Below are positions 33,554-42,747 of a stretch of 64,000 nt of DNA, in pieces; positions within the stretch are counted from its first letter, which is position 1, and the number at the start of each line of letters is the position of its first letter. Origin of the DNA: Saussurea involucrata. Taxonomy: Eukaryota > Streptophyta > Magnoliopsida > Asterales > Asteraceae. The position numbers and the translations under genes were made by a program. The DNA lies in NCBI GenBank assembly GCA_033807775.1, contig CM066314.1, positions 147,921,429 through 147,985,428 on the forward strand, given 5' to 3'. Under the pieces are notes generated by a model, which saw only the letters and a program-made list of their open reading frames with translations, searched no databases and was not told where the DNA came from.

Positions 33554-34515
33554 TGTTGATCCAAACCCTCAGTGATTTGATAATGACCCTATCTTAAATA
33601 CTTAGTGAAAATTGTAAGTAAACAATATGTATCAGAGTTTCACTATCGCTGATAAGTACTAAGATCTTACAGTACTGCTGATAGGAACTCTCGCACTTTT
33701 AGATTAAACATTCAGCGAACACTGTTCACCATATCGCTGAGTCTGTTCAGTCCTTATGGTGATCGCTGATAAGTTAGTTGTTTACTTATGATCCCTGAAG
33801 ACAAGATTCACGTCAACAAAGGTTCTACGCTGAAGTCGAAGATCAAGCTCAAGAACCAGCGACAAGTCTCCTAATGAACTGATGCGGATCAGCGAAGACT
33901 CAGATTTGTCCACTCAACGTGAAGTATCAAGTACAAGACTTCAGCTATCGCTGAACTTTATCATCTGCTGAATAGTAAATGATAATCGCTGAATCAACGA
34001 AAGCTGATCATGAAGTCCTCCGTACAAAGTACTTTTATCTTAACCTCCCTTGCACTCCACCGTACGAAATGTCAGAAAAGAACCTCCGAAAATCTGAAAT
34101 CGTACAACCACTCTGATACTACACTGTTCATTCATGCGGCTACTAAGGTTGTCAACAAAGGTCAATGACATGCAACCAATCCGCTAATGACACGTGTAAA
34201 GTGTATACAGAATTGCATTAAATGCATGCAGTATATAAAAAGATGAACTCACTTCATTTGAAGTAACTTGCTAACTCTGGACAAGTTCAAATCTCTCAAG
34301 ATAGGATTTTATTAGTAATCTCCTTATCTTTCTTAGTGCAAGAAAACCTTAGTGTTCCAACTTGTTTAGATTTAGGTTTATCCTTAATCTTGTTTCCGCA
34401 ACAAGCTGTAAATTGTTAATGATTTATCAATAAACAATTTAGAAAAGTAAAATAGTGTGTTTGTATTCAACCCCCCCCCCTTCTACAAACTTGTTTAAGC
34501 CTTTCGGGACCAACA
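33554..34515 (+). repeat. Element D 3' LTR
   Basis: 962 bp, matching the 5' LTR apart from three substitutions and a C run of 10 instead of 16. Confidence 0.95.
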
Positions 34516-34728
34516 GCCCTATTGATTAATGAAAAACAAGGGAAAGATTTCGTCAAACACAAAAGGGAAATTTTCAAGTTTGGAACCGAAGGAAGTATCG
34601 AAGGAAGGAGATCAACGCCCATTCAAGTCAAGAAGTATGTAAGTCCCTAAAAGTTCTAGTGCATTTTGTTCATTTTATTTATTTCTTTTTATTACTTGGG
34701 GACAAGTAATGGTTTAAGTTTGTGGTTG
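34516..34728 (+). other. Element C 3' end: hairpin and polypurine tract
   Basis: Continuation of C after D. A perfect 8-bp stem (arms ATTACTTG and CAAGTAAT) with GGGA loop at 34691-34710 is followed by GGTTTAAGTTTGTGGTTG, the polypurine tract, up to the 3' LTR at 34729. Element H has the same hairpin at 59262-59281. Confidence 0.8.
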
Positions 34729-36313
34729 TGATAACTCTATTTTTAGAGTTATTATTTCCATTTATTTTCCACTTTATTTTGTCAATTTTAGCCATTTCAC
34801 TTCTTAAAACCCCCATTCTTGGTATATTTCACGAAAACGAGCAAAAGGAGTGAACCATGGTCTTTAATAAATTATTTGGTAGAATTTGGGTGTTTTTCAC
34901 GTTTTATCCTGCAGTGACCACTGTTGTGCCCACTCCGGGTCCCCACTCTTCGAGCAGATCAAAAAGAAGAGAAAAAGAAACTATTAGTTGGGATCTATTT
35001 TTCTGGAGGAGGAAGGTTCATATGGCAGAGAAATGGTTGGAGAAGTACAAAGATATATTCCTTAAAAGATGACAACAAGTACACCTTCTTGTACTTAGAG
35101 ATTGACTTGGAAAAAGGACCATTGGGTAAAAGGATTACCCATAGAGCTGAATTCTGCCACAACACATCAGTCTTTACCCATTGGAAGACCCACCTCTTTG
35201 GTGTAACACCCAACTCCTTCTCCTAGTATATAAAGGAGCACTTGGGTACCATTAAATGCATGCTTGGATATCATCCTTGAGTTTTTGCTTAGCTTTAAAT
35301 TCTCTCAACTACCACATTAGCTTTAGTCTTTTATTTACTGCAGTAACTAGCTTTAATTTTCAGTAATTTACTTTCTTAGCTTAATCGTAGTTCGCAATAC
35401 ACAGTGACAGGGACGAACCCTCGTTCCCCACTGTGAGTTCTATTCAAGTCACTTTCAGTTTAGTTATGTGCAACTTCTACTCTTTTGCTTTCTTTACTTC
35501 AAGTATGGGCTAAACATCCTTTGGGATGTAGGAAGGAGAAGTACCTGGATTTTATTAAAAATGCTTGAGTAATCTTTATACTTAGAATATTTGTTGTTTT
35601 AGTCATTCATTCTCGATATTTACCCAAGGATGCGAACAAGCCGATCACTTGCAAGGATCTAAAGTCTAGTTCTTAACTTAGAAATAAGTAGAACGTAGTG
35701 ACACGAGCTTGAATGATGCTAGGGGATTCGAAAGAATTCTTATGACACTTACGAAAGTGAGGTCGGCACAGTGAGCAAATCTCAACCCACTGGAGTAGTA
35801 GGCAAGCTAATTTGTGTATTAAAAACACTTAGAGTATTTGTCTCTACACATTCCATCGAGACCTGAAAAGGTCCATTCTTGAGATCACCATTGACGAAAC
35901 AATAAGTACTAAAAGTATGGGATTTTTATCTAAACGGTGTGAGTATTTTGTAACCGGGCTTTTCTAGCGAAAATGTCCACCACGAATACGAGGATCACTT
36001 CTAAGGATCGAGTATTTGATATAAAATCTAGGGAAAATCTAACCTACATTCCTCCTTTTAAATCTTAGTAAAATCGTTAAAGTAGCTATTTCACCAACCA
36101 AACCAAAGTATTATTTTCCTCTCTAATTGAAACTTGTAAAAGGAACTCATGAGAACCGTATTGTCTTGATTGTCCAGTCCCTGTGGATTCGATTCTGGTA
36201 TTTTACCAACTATTACTTGCTATGACGATCATAGTGGACAGTGTACACTTGCACTTCCCGCTGTGGACAGTTTGCAACCCACTGCGATTAAAACACACAT
36301 TTTGCACGTGACA
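34729..36313 (+). repeat. Element C 3' LTR
   Basis: 1585 bp, same length as the 5' LTR. TATATAAA near 35227. It is followed by AGTTTTCGATCAT before element B's repeat array resumes, instead of a target duplication. Confidence 0.9.
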
Positions 36314-36326
36314 AGTTTTCGATCAT

Positions 36327-36413
36327 AGAGACCTATGATCTGGCGTTCGAGCCGATACGGTCGCTAGAGACCTATGATCTGGCATTTATAGCTGATACGG
36401 TCGCTAGAGACCT
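36327..36413. repeat. Element B tandem array, second part
   Basis: About two units of the same 42-bp repeat as 13263-13566, showing where element C split the array. Positions 36414-36769 hold only non-coding B sequence with 'gtcgtgcgac' words. Confidence 0.8.
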
Positions 36414-36769
36414 ATGTTACGTTGTGTAAGTTTTGTTTTAGCGATAATCGGTAATTTTTTTTACCTTTCTATTGAACCTGAGTATTATTTCGACTCATAC
36501 ATGTCATGGACAGATGTAATGTCAAAAAATTCATTAAGTACAAATATGAACAAGAAGTCGTGCGACTGGGGCATCCATTGTAATACCACGATTAGAACGT
36601 AAGTCATAAGACTTTTTGAATCGTATAAGCAAACATAAGCGCATGCGATCAAAGCATTCATTCAGAATATGAAATTTTTCTAAGTTAAAGAACTTAGCTT
36701 GTGGGGTCGCTAGACCTCACGATCGTCTGATTTGATCATATGATGAATTTGAATCATGTGTTCCTGTAG

Positions 36770-37066
36770 TTATTCAATCGAGTTGTCTAATAAAACTGAT
36801 TGTTTATATCGTACGATTTTACTGAAGTCGTATGATAGACTTAGTAACTTATGTCGTGCGACCCTTTTCAGATGCGTTGCATTCCAGCTACGTGGGATAT
36901 CTCGACCGTCGAGGGTTTGGAGCCGATAGGCACCTTTACCCACGACTTCTGAGATACGATAAGGACCTTCCCACTTGGTGGAAAGTTTACTTGCATTAAG
37001 CTCTTGAGTGCTTTGGAACATTCGTCGGAGGACATAGTCGCCTTCTTGAAAGACTCTTGCTTGTGA
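36770..37066 (-). pseudogene. Element B integrase C-terminal fragment
   Basis: Encodes VFQEGDYVLRRMFQ-like sequence, then STKWEGPYRISEVVGKGAYR and GRDIPRSWNATHLKR, almost identical to the end of E pol. The upstream integrase core, RT and gag are absent. It fixes B as a minus-strand Tat-lineage element and shows that its coding region was lost. Confidence 0.85.
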
Positions 37067-37079
37067 TTATACGGTTAAT

Positions 37080-37515
37080 CTTGTGACTGGCCTTTATTGG
37101 CAATCATGAGATTAAAATATGCGAGTCGCACTTATTGGCGACTTTTGCGTTTTGACATGCGTCTTACCATGACTGATGATTGTGAAATTCAATGTACAAG
37201 TCATCTTTATTGACGACATATGTCATGACTAGCGATCATGAGATTTCAATATGCGAGTCGCTTTTATTGGCGACCGAGAATTTTTACCTGTGTTTGTCGT
37301 GACGGGTGATAACAAAAAAAGTGGGTCGTCTTTTATTGACGACTATAAGTCGCAATCTGCGTTTGCCATCACTGGCGATCATGAGAAAAAAATTGCGAGT
37401 CGTCTTTTATTGACGACTATAATTTGCAACCTGTGTTTGTCATCACTGGCGATCATAAGAAAAAATGCGAGTCGTCTTTTATTGACGACTATAATTTGCA
37501 ACATGCGCTTTTTTA
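37080..37515. repeat. Element B 70-bp tandem repeats with hairpins
   Basis: About six imperfect units, each holding GTCGTC-TTTTATT-GACGAC or a variant (GTCGC with GCGAC). The arms vary together, so each unit can fold as a small hairpin. No coding role is seen. Confidence 0.75.
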
Positions 37516-37639
37516 AGTCGTAGAGACTTTGGTTTCTCACGATGTAAATCGTAAGACCTGTGTTCATATGATCTTGCGAGCCTGTAATGTAAAATCGGGG
37601 GTGGTCGTTGGTTTTGACCAATGATCTTTTGATGGTTGA

Positions 37640-38020
37640 ATCAACGATCATATATTAGATCAAAATAATTAACGAGGAGAATATACTTTAGAGTATATAT
37701 ATAGAGTTGTTCTAAATGGGACGTCACAGTTACCGTAACATGGAGTCGATAAGCGCCTTTTTTATGAGGACTTTTGAAATCGAATGTGGTATTTTTTTCC
37801 AGTTTGTGAAGGGTGTTCCGAGCCCCCGAGTCCTTTGGATGATGCGATACATGCGATACTTTGACGGAGCATTTTTTTATCATGGCTTGAATCTGGCTTC
37901 GAGCCGCATTCAATTTCGATTGAAGTTGAATCAGGGGATCTTGATATTTTGCCATGTACCTGAAAGACTTTACAAGATCGTTAGAGCGATATATGTGTTG
38001 GCTTGAGATTTTCTCTAGAT
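37640..38020 (-). other. Element B leader or gag-start remnant
   Basis: A minus-strand ORF (37641-38102) crosses the primer site and reads SFRYMAKYQDPLIQLQSKLN. It may be the first part of a Tat gag or just leader sequence. No gag domain is recognisable. Confidence 0.3.
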
Positions 38021-38041
38021 GGGGCCCCATGGTGGGCGCCA
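38021..38041 (-). promoter_or_regulatory. Element B primer binding site
   Basis: Minus strand reads TGGCGCCCACCATGGGGC three bases from the LTR, the primer type typical of Tat elements. Confidence 0.85.
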
Positions 38042-38044
38042 AAC

Positions 38045-39367
38045 TGTTAATGCCAAAAATCGCACAAAAGTACAACTTAAGGTCGATGGGGACATTTAAC
38101 AACTAAAGAAACGTATCTCGAGCCAAATAACACAATCGCGAGGAAAAAGTAAAAGAGCCAAGAGATTTGGTGACGCGGAAAACCCCAAAACGAGGGAAAA
38201 AACCGCGGTCGACTCTGTGAGAGTCGACAGTGCACTATAGTCGCCAAACAGGGGTGAAAGTCCTTGTGTTACAGGTGATTTGTATACAACAGATTACAAA
38301 TAAATGTAAATATAAACTTAGTCGTGTGCAAACGACGTGGGTCATGCGTAAATCGTGCGAAATAACTTGTCGTCGTGTGGTCTGAACTGTCGTCGTCAGG
38401 TGGTTCGAACTGTCGTCGTGCGATACTTGTGTGTTCGAATGCCTCGTTGTATTGAGAGAAAAATATAGAAGTGAGTATAAGTAGCTCTGTCTGTCCTCCC
38501 TTTGCTCGAAGGTGGAGCGGTCTTTATATAGCTTCGGTCGGTACTGAATGTGCTTTAATTGTTGGTCTTGTAACTGCTGTCGACATTAAATGCGCTTTGA
38601 TGATTTTCTTTGTAACTGCTGTCGGGCTCTAAATGGCATTGATGATTCGTCCGTTACTGGTCGTTGTGCCATAAATTCCTGTAGACCTGTATTAATGAAC
38701 AAAAGAAACGGCTGTTGACCATAAATGGTTAGTGTAATCGTAAGACCATCTTAAGTTCAGGACGTCGGTCTTATGGAGCATACGACCGTTGTCAAAATAC
38801 AAGACCATGTATATGACTGTAAATGTCTTGTAAGACCTTATCTTAGTATAGGAATGGTCTTATAAAAATGTCGTGAGACTAGGATAAAAATGTCGTAAGA
38901 CCACTAGGTCGTAAGACCAAGATGATGATGTCGTAGGACCAGAGCGATATAAGACCGACGACAGGAGACTGTCGACGTAAGACCAACGAGTCATAACCGG
39001 AGACACGTAATTGGCGACATAAGACTAGTGACGCAAGACTAATAACGTAAGACTAGTGACGTGTGACTAGCGACGGGTGACTGGCGACGGGTGACTGGCG
39101 ACATGTCGCTAACGATGTATGTCGTGCGACGTGTAACATACGACACGTGACGTGCGATCATGAGATGTAAAGATACTATCTTGAATGACTATTGACATAA
39201 GATGTCTTTTAATAATCAACTATCGTATGTCGGGGATAAGGCAATAATGGGTATTACCCTTGTCGATCGGGGGTATGACTTTTGTAGGCATTATGGTAAT
39301 CGAAGTCCATGGGTCATGTCGAAGGAATTCCCCAGGTCGGTTGAGGGTGTGATTTGTTACCCAAACA
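38045..39367 (-). repeat. Element B 5' LTR (right copy)
   Basis: 1323 bp, TGTTAATGCC...ACCCAAACA. Minus-strand TATA at 38521-38530; hairpin with 9-bp arms at 38208-38228. Contains the segment deleted from the left LTR. Confidence 0.88.
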
Positions 39368-39781
39368 GTTCTCTCTGGGAAAAGAATGGAAAATGTCTAT
39401 ATCATTGATATGGGACAAAATAATACTTCATCCAGTGTATGCTTTATGTCGGATGACACAACCAAAAGGAACTGGCTGTGGCATAAGCGTTTATCTCATC
39501 TCAACTTCAAAACTCTCCACAAAATCTCAAACAAAGAGCTGGTGACTGGAATGCCAAAGTTAAATTTTGTCAAAGAAAAGTTGTGTGATACATGTGAAAA
39601 AGGGAAGCTCACTAAAACTTCCTTCAAGACCAAGCAATGCTCTTCCATCACTCTTCCTCTTCGAATGCTGTACATGGATCTATGTGGACCAGTCAGCACT
39701 CCAAGCCTAGGTGGCAAAAGGTACATTCTTGTGATAGTTGATGAATTTACTAGATATACTTGGGTCTCTTTTCTCAGGTAT
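39368..39781 (+). pseudogene. Element A pol, integrase part (3' piece)
   Basis: Resumes element A after B's duplication. It encodes the GAG-pre-integrase and integrase zinc domain (WLWHKRLSHLNFKTLHKI, then CDTCEKGK), the first catalytic Asp (YMDLCGP) and VIVDEFTRYTWVSFLR, matching D pol closely. It is cut at 39781 by element E (left duplication copy GGTAT at 39777-39781). The rest of A lies outside the window. Confidence 0.9.
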
Positions 39782-40493
39782 TGTTAATGCCAAAAATCGT
39801 CCAGAAGGATAACTTAAGGTTGATTGTGGAGCTTAACAACTAAAGATAGGAATCGTTCGACAAAGCAATGCGACAAAGACAAAAAAATAAATGAGACGCA
39901 AGGAATTTTGATGACGCAGAGAAAACCTCAACGAGGAAAAAACCCGCGGACGACAGTGGGGTGTCGTCGCTGCACTATGATCGCCAAACAAGGGCGATGT
40001 CCTTATGTTCCAAGTGTCGAGAATACGATTATTACAATAGAAATGAAAGAAAGAACTTTAGATGTAAAGTAAACAGGTGAATCGAATGTAAAAACGAGTG
40101 CGTCGTGTGTAAATATAAGTGTATCGAGTATAAGAACTAGGCGTCATGCGTAGGAATCGTGCGTCGAGAGTGATCTTTCAAAAGTGTGTATTCTTCGTTC
40201 TTGCAGTGAGTATTCCTTAGAGTTCAGTTGTCCGCAAATGAGGTTGGGATCCTTGTATTTATAGTCTTCGTAGCTTTGAATGACCCTCATGAATGTAAGA
40301 ATAACAGTCATAACGGTCGTTGTGGTTTAATGCTCGTAATAAATCTCGTCGGTTATGTCCGTTGGTCAATAATGGTGTTGACCCTGCATTAAACACAGAA
40401 AACATAACAGTTATCACATGTTAGTAGGTCGAGGTCGAGTGTCGTGAGTAACGTTCTGGTCGTGGTCGAGACTAGTGAAATTTTACCCAAACA
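39782..40493 (-). repeat. Element E 3' LTR
   Basis: 712 bp, TGTTAATGCC...ACCCAAACA, followed by a polypurine complement (GTTTGCCCCCAAAATTT). Minus-strand TATA at 40256-40263; hairpin (arms GACGACA and TGTCGTC) at 39949-39968. No matching second LTR with the GGTAT duplication is in the window. Confidence 0.85.
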
Positions 40494-40997
40494 GTTTGCC
40501 CCCAAAATTTAAAATGAAAAAGCAATTTCAAATTTTGAATTTTGAGTTTTTGTCAGAAGAAAAACTTTTAAAATCCTCGTCCAGAGGAATGTCAAGAGAC
40601 ATGACACGTGTCGAAAGTCGTTAGTTTTGGAAACTGAATCGGTTTGATTCTAACTAAAGGGGAAGTCGAAAAGGGGATAAGATCATGATGTCATGCTGAA
40701 GTGTGATTATGCCCAACAATTGTAGACGCCACGTGTCGTCGATCCGTGTGTGCATACGAAGAGACATGGGCATGTGTCGATCATCGGAAGGCTCGATCTG
40801 ACACGATCGATTACATAAATAGAGACCCATGGTGGGTCTTTTTTAGTTTACGCTTTCAGAGAGTTTAGAGAGAGATTTCTTCCCGATTTCTTGCTATTTT
40901 TCGTCAAATCTTTTCCAAACCTGCAAAAATCTTCGAACCGATTAAGTATTTCGAGGTTTTAGAGCGCCTATATAAGGTACGACTTCTTATTCTTTGT
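40494..40997 (+). promoter_or_regulatory. Element E region upstream of the aORF, promoter-like
   Basis: Non-coding. A TATA-like CATAAATAGAGACC at about 40814 lies some 180 bp before the aORF start; element G has TATAAATAGAGATC at the same place (56615). This suggests an own plus-strand promoter for the aORF. Confidence 0.5.
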
Positions 40998-41240
40998 ATG
41001 CGTCGTAAGTCAATTGCTAGAAAACCTAAGAAAAACTGGGATATCTGGGGTTTTTCAGACCGACAGATTTGGTTAACAGGTTTAGCGATGTCGACCGAAC
41101 CCAAAAGTACCATTCGAGATAAAGATGATCTCGACGACCTTAGGAGTTTAGCAAAAATCCCTGCGGGGATTACATTGAGCAAGGACGGTCAGATTCGACC
41201 GGAGATGTGTCCTGATGGGTTCGTCGTGATATATGAGTAC

Positions 41241-42588
41241 TGATAACGCCACCTTTTGGCGTTATTTTCGGTTCTCAAACCAATGAGATTGGCTTGTATT
41301 TAAACAAAGAAGCGGAATTTTATGGTTTATTTAGTGGAATGTGCAGGTTCTTTAACAGGTGGTAATCTTCGAGAAAAGAAGCTTAAAAGAGCCCAAAAAG
41401 AACCAAAATGAAGCCCAACGGAAGCCTGAGATCCAAGCCCAAGACCCGCGACTGAACCAAGACCCGAACCGTGAACCAGAAACCGACCAGAAGCATTCTG
41501 AAGACCGGGCGACTTGCCACGCGACTTGCAAGTTGCGTGACAAGTCACGTAACCCTCTATTGTGCGACTTTCAGCTATGTTATTCCGGGTTTAGGTCATT
41601 ATTCGATATCGAGTTTTCGGGACACGACGACAGCAGCTTAGGGGGCGATTTTGGGAGACATTCCACGCCTTTTGGAGCCACGATAGAGGAGGGATCGAGG
41701 AGGAAGTCACGACGCGAAGCGGATTAGAGCCGAGAGAAGGAAGTTCACTATTACGTTTATTTCGTTCAAAATCATTATGTTTACATTCATCGTTTCCATA
41801 CTTTCTCTTGCGTTTGTATCCACCACCGACATGAACTAATCTTTTCATGTTGGGGGTTGGAATGAATTTGGTTTTTAGCGTATAAACATGTGACTCGAGA
41901 CTTTTATCAGTTTTTCCCTATTTAATGAAGCATGTGATTTTGTTCTTAATGCTTGTGTGAATCTGGCCAATTTACATTTGATTTGTTGTTAGCAATTAAG
42001 TTCGAGAGAATTGATTGTTACTTAGAACTAGGAATTGCATGCCTAAGGTGAGAAATTGGTGATAGAGATATACCAAGTAAGCCTTAGTCCTAATTGAATC
42101 ATTTAGGTTGAGATCGAGAGATAAAATCTATACGTTCGAAATAAATCTTGCGCTTAATGTGTTTTGAAATCCATAGGTCGAGATTGAGAGATAAAACCTG
42201 TCCTTTTTCAAAATAAAACCCGTTGTTGCTCGAGAGAGAACAACGGTGATTTTAGAGATTGGGTATTCATTAAGGGGATTAACTGGTAATCGTTAGAAGT
42301 CGAGTGTTCGTACGTGAAAACCTTAAGATTTCCAACCCTCAACTGTTTTCTCTATCTGAAGTTTCCTAAGTTATTTGCTGTTTCGTTTTTGATTTTCTTA
42401 TTGCGATTAATTAGTTTAATACCAACCATCTCTAAATTTCGACAGTTCAGTTAATAGTGATAATAGTAATTGTGATACTTAGTTCCTAGTTCCCGTGGAT
42501 TCGATACTCGTACTTACCGTACGTTATTACTTGATTTCGACACCGTACACTTGCGGTTAGATTTAGGGGGGTGATAACCCGCCTATCA
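41241..42588 (+). repeat. Element F 5' LTR
   Basis: 1348 bp, starts TGATAACGCCACC and ends CGCCTATCA. Contains the near-palindrome CGCGACTTGCAAGTTGCG around 41517. The long minus- and plus-strand ORFs inside are by-products. Confidence 0.93.
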
Positions 42589-42594
42589 TGTTTT

Positions 42595-42612
42595 TGGCGC
42601 CGTTGCTGGGGA
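42595..42612 (+). promoter_or_regulatory. Element F primer binding site (tRNA-Asp type)
   Basis: TGGCGCCGTTGCTGGGGA, one mismatch to the tRNA-Asp 3' complement. Confidence 0.9.
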
Positions 42613-42747
42613 ACTAGTTGCAACTGATAGCACTACCAGCTATCAGCACTATTAGATTGAACATTTTTTTATTGCTTTATATTCCTTCACTTTCAATTTT
42701 TGGATTGCTAATTTTGTTTGTTTTTCGTTTCAGGTACTAATTGGTTT

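Larger units (their letters stand above)
21501..34515 (+). mobile_element. Sirevirus-type Copia element D, near intact
   Basis: Bounded by GCCCT at 21496-21500 and 34516-34520. LTRs of 968 and 962 bp differ by three substitutions plus the length of one C run (16 versus 10). Primer site, gag, pol with all motifs, a long third ORF with an intron, and a polypurine tract are present. Using an assumed 1.3e-8 substitutions per site per year, three changes in 962 bp give roughly 0.1 million years. It sits inside element C and is the youngest layer of the nest. Confidence 0.95.
13567..36313 (+). mobile_element. Athila-lineage gypsy element C, pol core deleted
   Basis: Two 1585-bp LTRs (13567-15151, 34729-36313) start TGATAACTC and end GTGACA. 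A primer site of tRNA-Asp type follows the first. The order inside is gag-protease, a remnant of the integrase C-terminus, then a long Athila-type third ORF. Reverse transcriptase, RNase H and the integrase core are missing. Sirevirus D sits in the 3' non-coding part. The two LTRs differ at about 27 sites by eye (about 1.7%). No clean target duplication is seen: 13 extra bases follow the right LTR. Confidence 0.88.
11736..39367 (-). mobile_element. Tat-lineage gypsy element B, internally deleted
   Basis: Ends TGTTAATGCC...ACCCAAACA, flanked by GTTCT at 11731-11735 and 39368-39372. Orientation is minus: next to the right LTR, the minus strand reads TGGCGCCCACCATGGGGC, a primer site; next to the left LTR it reads a G-rich polypurine tract. 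The interior keeps only a leader, tandem repeats, a C-terminal integrase fragment and 3' repeats, so gag and most of pol are lost. It is interrupted by Athila element C at 13567-36313. Confidence 0.88.
7937..39781 (+). mobile_element. Copia element A (Sirevirus-like), decayed and interrupted by nested elements
   Basis: Visible parts are the 5' LTR (7937-8848), tRNA-iMet primer site, gag (8894-11412), start of pol (11424-11735) and the continuation of pol (39368-39781). The reading frame is cut at 11735 by Tat element B and resumes exactly after B's 5-bp duplication, continuing the same protease-integrase linker. It is cut again at 39781 by Tat element E; reverse transcriptase, RNase H and the 3' LTR are not in the window. 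Gag and pol carry stops and frameshifts, so A is dead. It is the oldest host layer of the nest. Confidence 0.85.

Noticed and set aside
37080..37515. CRISPR-like palindromic repeats
   Set aside because: The repeats fill the unit and the 'spacers' are repeated too.
41352..41848. ORFs on both strands repeated at 47425-47921
   Set aside because: They lie inside the two F LTRs and differ between strands only as shadows of the repeat.
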